From assembly GCF_905220415.1 (NCBI RefSeq), contig NC_059537.1, positions 2,469,989 through 2,533,988 on the forward strand: DNA of 64,000 bases, in the 5' to 3' direction. Origin of the DNA: Colias croceus. Its lineage: Eukaryota; Arthropoda; Insecta; Lepidoptera; Pieridae. Below the pieces are notes generated by a model. That model made no database searches and was not told the origin of the DNA. It saw only the letters and a list, made by a program, of their open reading frames with translations. Made by a program: the position numbers and the translations under genes. Shown in pieces: positions 59,270-64,000 of this stretch; position 1 is the stretch's first letter, and every line of letters begins with the position of its first letter.

Positions 59270-59346
59270 ATGAATTATAAATTGAAAGTCACGATTCCCA
59301 TTGTGGTTTGTGGAGGTGCTGTTCTAGCGTATTACCTCATAAGACG
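59270..59346 (+). CDS. Arginine kinase alternative first exon B: hydrophobic anchor
   Basis: ATG at 59270 opens MNYKLKVTIPIVVCGGAVLA, then YYLIR, plus CG before the donor GTGTGT (59347). CG|G gives Arg and the frame continues RKAAAMVDAATIEK. The peptide is a short basic head, a helix of about 17 hydrophobic residues and a basic end, as in signal-anchored outer-mitochondrial or ER proteins. The upstream 59000-59150 is GC-rich and the 5' UTR contains an 8-bp stem (AGCTCCTC / GAGGAGCT, 59150-59177). The donor is weaker than that of the other exons. Confidence 0.75.
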
Positions 59347-59781
59347 GTGTGTATTTCTCCTAACTAATATTTTATAAAATATTCCCATTTGTGACTAATA
59401 CTTACCTTTATAATGGGTGGTTTCCATGTGATATTTATATTAATTAATAAAAATGCCGGAAATATAAAATAAATCTTGGAAAATCCTGTGAAAAGCACAT
59501 CCCTACGCGCGGTGTTTCCCAAAAATTTGAATTTATTTTGACATAACTGTCAATCGGTCGATTTGGCGTCGAATATTTGATTTATTTCTGTCTAGTTGGT
59601 TTTTTATTCGAATAACTATTTTAGTTCGTAGCTAAATAAATAATAATTACGCTAAAAATGTGTACGAGAGCGACTTGCGCTGCATTAAAAGCGTAAGAAA
59701 ATAAAGAATAATCGTGGTCTTATCAAAATATGCGTTTTTTAAATTTTCATATTTTCTTCTTTTTACAGGAAAGCAGCAGCT

Positions 59782-61535
59782 ATGGTGGACGCCGCAACTA
59801 TTGAGAAATTGGAGGCTGGTTTCAGCAAACTCCAGGCTTCCGACTCCAAGTCGTTGCTGAAGAAGTACTTGACCAAGGAAGTTTTCGATGCTCTAAAGAA
59901 CAAGAAGACCTCCTTCGGATCAACTCTCTTGGATTGCATCCAGTCAGGTTTGTGATTTGTGTTTCTTATTAGAAAAATGAATTAACGTTACGTAATTCCG
60001 ATTATTATATATTATAGTGTGACAATTTTCACACATTTTCGCTCTATCGATCGAAAATATCATGAATTATATATTTAATAAATAAAACTGATTCACGTTT
60101 TAAATTTTTTATTTGAATATAGTTTGAGCAAGCAAGCTTTTTCTCATTTTTATTTTGTTAAGAAAATATAAATTAATATTGTTTGCAACTTTGAATAATT
60201 TTATTTGTTGTATATCAGCAATGATGTAAGCACAGGATTAGTATTTATACCTATAAATAATATTATTTGTCATAGATAAAGATTGTTCAATACATAATCT
60301 GATAAAAGTATTGATATGATGGCAAGCTTTGCTTATCACAACCACATTAAGCATATAATGCCAATATAATTTTTATACCTTCATATTTTTAACCCATTGA
60401 GCCCCGAGCGGCCCGATCAGACCACGACACAATAGTTTTTCTATTGTGTCTGTGATTCCGGGGGCTGAGTTATTAAAAGGAGCATTATTTTACAATTATA
60501 CTTTTTTTTACTTTCATGGATTAATAATATGAATTAATAATCTTATTATTAATTCCAATAAGAATCTCATTACATAACATTGCAATAGTTTTAATTGAGA
60601 TTTAAATTTTAATTGAATATTATTGTCTTTCAGGTGTTGAGAATTTAGACTCCGGTGTTGGAATCTATGCCCCAGATGCTGAGGCATACACCGTCTTCGC
60701 TGACCTATTCGACCCCATCATCGAAGACTACCATAATGGTTTCAAGAAGACCGACAAGCACCCCCCCAAGAACTGGGGTGATGTAGAGTCCCTCGGAAAC
60801 TTGGACCCCAACAGCGAATTCATCGTCTCCACCCGTGTGCGATGCGGCCGTTCCATGGAGGGCTACCCCTTCAACCCCTGCCTAACTGAGGCCCAATACA
60901 AGGAGATGGAAGACAAAGTCTCCTCCACCCTCTCTGGCCTCGAAGGTGAACTCAAGGGTACCTTCTACCCACTCACCGGAATGTCCAAGGAGACCCAGCA
61001 GAAGCTGATCGATGACCACTTCCTCTTCAAGGAGGGTGACAGATTCCTCCAGGCCGCCAACGCCTGCCGCTTCTGGCCCACTGGTCGCGGTATCTACCAC
61101 AACGAGAACAAGACCTTCCTGGTGTGGTGCAATGAGGAGGACCACCTCCGCATCATCTCCATGCAGATGGGTGGTGACCTGAAGCAGGTGTACAAGAGGC
61201 TGGTGACCGCCGTCAACGACATCGAAAAGAGGATCCCGTTCTCGCACAACGACCGCCTCGGCTTCCTCACCTTCTGCCCCACCAACCTGGGCACCACCGT
61301 GCGCGCCTCCGTGCACATCAAGCTGCCCAAGCTGGCCGCGGACAAGGCCAAGCTGGAGGAGGTCGCCTCCAAGTACCACTTGCAAGTGCGCGGAACCCGC
61401 GGCGAGCACACCGAGGCCGAGGGAGGCGTCTACGACATCTCCAACAAGAGGCGCATGGGACTCACCGAGTACGACGCCGTCAAGGAGATGTACGACGGCA
61501 TCGCTGAACTGATCAAAATCGAGAAGTCCCTGTAA
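59782..61535 (+). CDS. Argk: Arginine kinase (canonical 355-residue form)
   Basis: Catalyses reversible transfer of phosphate between ATP and L-arginine, the phosphagen energy buffer of insect muscle, sperm and nerve. Two coding exons: the common exon 59769-59947 (ATG at 59782, good context gctATGG) and 60634-61535, joined within the Gly codon of QS|GVENLDSGVG. Length 355 residues, as in other Lepidoptera. Visible functional parts: the N-terminal helical domain with the arginine-specificity loop (SGVGIYAPDAE), the STRVRCGR nucleotide-binding stretch, NEEDH with the substrate-binding Glu, the signature CPTNLGT with the reactive Cys, and the flexible loop RGTRGEHTEAEGG with the second substrate Glu. 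Third codon positions are strongly C/G-biased against the AT-rich background, which fits high expression. The 13 bases before the ATG read on in frame (KAAA), allowing N-terminal extensions from upstream exons. The intron holds a short fold-back repeat. Polyadenylation signal at 61702. Confidence 0.99.
60390..60470 (-). repeat. Short fold-back repeat, copy 2, in an arginine kinase intron
   Basis: Inverse of 33145-33226. The 10-bp stem GACACAATAG / CTATTGTGTC is conserved exactly, while the 5-base loop differs (ttttt against aaaat). Confidence 0.87.
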
Positions 61536-61701
61536 GCTTCGATCTCGCTATCAGTATTTTTTGTATTTATCGTTTTTCATAAGTATTGAATGTTGTGGGT
61601 TGCCGGGCGAACTAGTCAGCGGCGCCGTAAGGGCGACCGGGCACGCGGGCGGCCCATTATACTGTTTTTCGTATTAAAGTATTTTCTATAAGGAAATGGA
61701 A

Positions 61702-61707
61702 AATAAA
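61702..61707 (+). terminator. Arginine kinase polyadenylation signal
   Basis: AATAAA about 170 bases after the stop codon, the first such signal in the 3' UTR. Confidence 0.75.
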
Positions 61708-61863
61708 GACAGCTAGCATTAAGACAATGATGCCTTTTATTTATCACCCATTTTAAGTACTTCAATTGCTACGATTTGATCTTCTATAGCTTCAAATATA
61801 AAAAAGATAATATTATATTTTTGTGGCAAAGTCGACAGAACTCTGCTATATTGTTATTTGTTA

Positions 61864-62104
61864 TCCATACTAATATTATAAATGCGAAAGTAACTCTGTC
61901 TGTCTGTCTGTTACTCAATCACGCCTTAACTACTGAAGCAATTTGCATGAAATTTGGTATAGAGATATTTTGATACCCGAGAAAGGACAGGCTACTTTTT
62001 ACCCCGGGAAATAGGATAGGTTTTATCCCGGCAATTCCACGGGAACGGGAACTATGCGGGTTTTTCTTTGACTGCGCGGGCGAAGCTGCGGGTGGAAAGC
62101 TAGT
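61864..62104 (+). mobile_element. Lep1-like Helitron, longer form
   Basis: Same architecture and close identity to 41583-41833, ending 'gcgggtggaaagctagt'. A tag of further CTAG bases follows. Confidence 0.86.
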
Positions 62105-63209
62105 AGCTAGTAGTTCATAAATCATTTCACCAGGTAAAAGTATTAAGAGAACAAAAAAATCATAATCAAGTTATATTTGAGGCTTCCGATTTAAACTACT
62201 TACCTATGACACAAAAATATTTACATACTGCCTATACAAACCTGACTCAACTTATTTAATACTCAGTAGTCGTTAAGGTTCGCATTCCTTAATGAGAATT
62301 AATATTTGTTGCGAGAATTATTAATGTTTTCCTATATTTCATATTTCGAGAATGTAATCTGAAACTCGAATGAAATAGCGTATTGTGTTACATTTTTACA
62401 TGCTAAGATTTTGCAATATGCAATAGTTGCAATAGACTAATAAGATATCTGGATAGTTTCAGTTTCCTATAGGAAATTTGTATATCACTAGGTTTTCTTT
62501 GAAAACGCGAGCGAAGGCGCGCTCGGAAAGCTAGTTGTTAAATAAAACTATCCCCTTTAACAGAAAAAGGAAGTTACTACAGTCACTTCATTAGTATAAT
62601 ATAATATTTTCAGTTAGACTTTTCCAGATTAATCAAATAACTAGCTGTTTCGCATGGTTTCACCCGGGAACGAAACCAAGGACAAAAGCTAGTATTTCTA
62701 TAGCATAATTAATTGTGTTATTATCGTGTTAAATAAGCTACAGCACTTCCAAGTTTTAGCAAAATAAAAAGATTAGGATCACATAATATTATAAAGACAA
62801 AATATTATATCCTCAGAAACTTTCCCGCAAAAAGTTTCAACATTCGACGGTTTCAAAAAGTTAATAATCAATCACAGAACAGTAAAAACTAAATAGAAGT
62901 GCGATGTGGGCGTGGCGTAGACAGAGTAACTAATAGACCCAATGACGATACCTTTCTCACTTACACAAGAAAGAGAGCGAAAATACCATAACAAATGCAT
63001 AAGACAAAGACACAAATACCCTATTTTTTGTCCCTTAGTGTGTAACCTGTTTTTCAATGTCTGCAACTTGAGTTGCGAAACAAACTTTGACAGTTCGTGC
63101 CTTCATCGTGCTTGGTGTTCGAATTTTGGATATTATTTAGTAAAAAATCGACACGAGTACATTGAAAAGACGGTGAAATTATCCTAATATAGACATCGAA
63201 GTAAATAGA
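62105..63209. other. Intergenic DNA with small Lep1-like remnants; 5' region of the THAP gene
   Basis: Lep1-like feet end near 62534 ('gctcggaaagctagt') and a short fragment flanked by ACTAGCT / AGCTAGT lies at 62640-62693. The promoter and 5' UTR of the following gene must lie in the last few hundred bases. Confidence 0.5.
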
Positions 63210-63786
63210 ATGGTGCGTTGTCGTGTTATTGCATGTTTAAGCGATAGTGAGAAGAAAATTGCCGGTGTGTCTTTTCACGCGTAAGTACGACTTTATTGTC
63301 CTTATTTATAGTTTCTCAGTGATGATTATTTATACTTTAGCCTAAAGTAACAACAAGTCGCGTTAAAACAAGGAAATTATTAGCGTAATATCGATTTTTA
63401 CATTCAATAACCTATAAACATCAACAAGTAAGTGTTGCCAGTGTCGGGAAAAATAATACCCCGATCATCAATAAAAAAATATTGATTTGACAATACGGTG
63501 AAACTCGAAAGTAAATGAATATGAAATCCCATAATAACCCAGTGTTTCGGGAAGACTTCGGCATCGAAAACATATTTTAATTTATTATTTCTCATAGTAA
63601 TTGTGATTGACATAAAATTACACTTATAATTTTAGAGAAATGAACTACCTGCGAGTATTAATTATTAACCTATATTTTATCGATTTGTTTCCAGATGATC
63701 CAGACCTACGTAATAAATGGATCGAAGTGGGAGAAAAGATTGGATTCTCACAAAATATTGTAAAATATGAACAAGCCAATGAAAAA
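63210..63786 (+). CDS. THAP zinc-finger protein, first exons (gene continues past the window)
   Basis: Exon 1, 63210-63280: MVRCRVIACLSDSEKKIAGV then SFH plus GC, with the donor GTAAGT. This is the start of a THAP domain (C2CH zinc-dependent DNA binding), with the first two Cys and the SFH motif. The second part is 63695-63786: FP is followed by DDPDLRNKWIEVGEKIGFSQ and onward, the expected continuation, ending at the donor GTAAGA (63787). The junction is odd. The obvious acceptor (gtttccag, 63694) would create an immediate stop. The acceptor at 63635 (taattttag) keeps the frame but inserts about 18 residues (EMNYLRVLIINLYFIDL) before FPDDPD. Either the domain has gained an intron-derived insertion, or an unusual site is used, or the gene is damaged. 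The later CxxH pair and AVP box are not visible before 64000. Confidence 0.7.
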
Positions 63787-64000
63787 GTAAGAAATGTGTA
63801 CACGAAATTAACATTGTTTCGTCATCAATAATCAATCTATTTATATTTTTTTGTATCTACTACATTGATTATAAAGACAAAAGAAAAATCTCATAACTGG
63901 TTTTATTTAATTGATCCTAAAAATATTTACCCTTTCCAAAACATCCGGGAGCTCGGATACTGTGGCAACATTCAACTTATACATTGACAAACTATCTTTG
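63787..64000 (+). other. Likely intron of the THAP gene, to the window edge
   Basis: AT-rich; no further exon recognised before the end. Confidence 0.4.

Noticed and set aside
60882..61409. Long minus-strand frames opposite arginine kinase
   Set aside because: Shadows of the strongly GC3-biased arginine kinase exon.
63281..63311. 31-base intron in the THAP gene restoring SFHAF
   Set aside because: Too short for an insect intron, and the continuation (SVMIIYTLA then stop) does not match the domain.

Overview
The window is AT-rich animal nuclear DNA, almost certainly from a moth or butterfly. The evidence is intron-containing genes with GT-AG splice sites, a 355-residue insect arginine kinase, and a dense load of repeats of lepidopteran type: Lep1-like Helitrons ending in CTAGT, the 'GGGTTCCGTA...GGCCGGTTTT' repeat, and Jockey and CR1-type LINE fragments. 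Real coding sequence is only a few percent of the window. The rest is intron or intergenic DNA filled with mobile elements of different ages.

Layout. 5.0-6.2 kb (+): last two exons of an unrecognised single-pass membrane protein with a heavily N-glycosylatable ectodomain. 10.9-13.0 kb (+): complete four-exon acireductone dioxygenase (methionine salvage), whose third intron appears to use a GC donor. 14.8 kb: a short hydrophobic first coding exon. 19-20.5 kb: a dead mariner. 24.3-25.6 kb: a young 5'-truncated Jockey LINE with target duplications and poly(A). 26.5-27.3 kb: a Harbinger-like MITE. 28.9-31.8 kb: a candidate DNA transposon with terminal repeats, later filled by two other repeats, with an orphan exon near its right end. 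35.7-37.85 kb: a 2.15-kb element with 81-bp terminal inverted repeats, 6-bp target duplications and palindromic subterminal repeats. 38.6-40.2 kb: two candidate terminal exons, both in phase with the 14.8-kb exon. 45.1-45.7 kb: a 617-bp, about 98% identical palindrome. 51-55 kb: repeat copies around a hydrophobic first exon at 53.3 kb. 57.65-61.7 kb: the arginine kinase locus. 63.2 kb to the edge: the start of a THAP-domain gene.

The most interesting system is the arginine kinase gene. Its common second exon begins 13 bases before the classical ATG and stays open upstream of it. Two short coding first exons just upstream (58.3 and 59.3 kb) end in exactly the phase needed to add an N-terminus. 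One begins MGGC, a predicted myristoylation/palmitoylation signal. The other is a hydrophobic helix. A non-coding first exon at 57.7 kb would give the plain soluble enzyme. A further hydrophobic first exon at 53.3 kb, and less certainly the one at 14.8 kb, have the same phase. Read together, the locus looks like a promoter array that sends one phosphagen kinase to cytosol or to different membranes. All splice joins here were read by eye; transcripts would be needed to confirm them.
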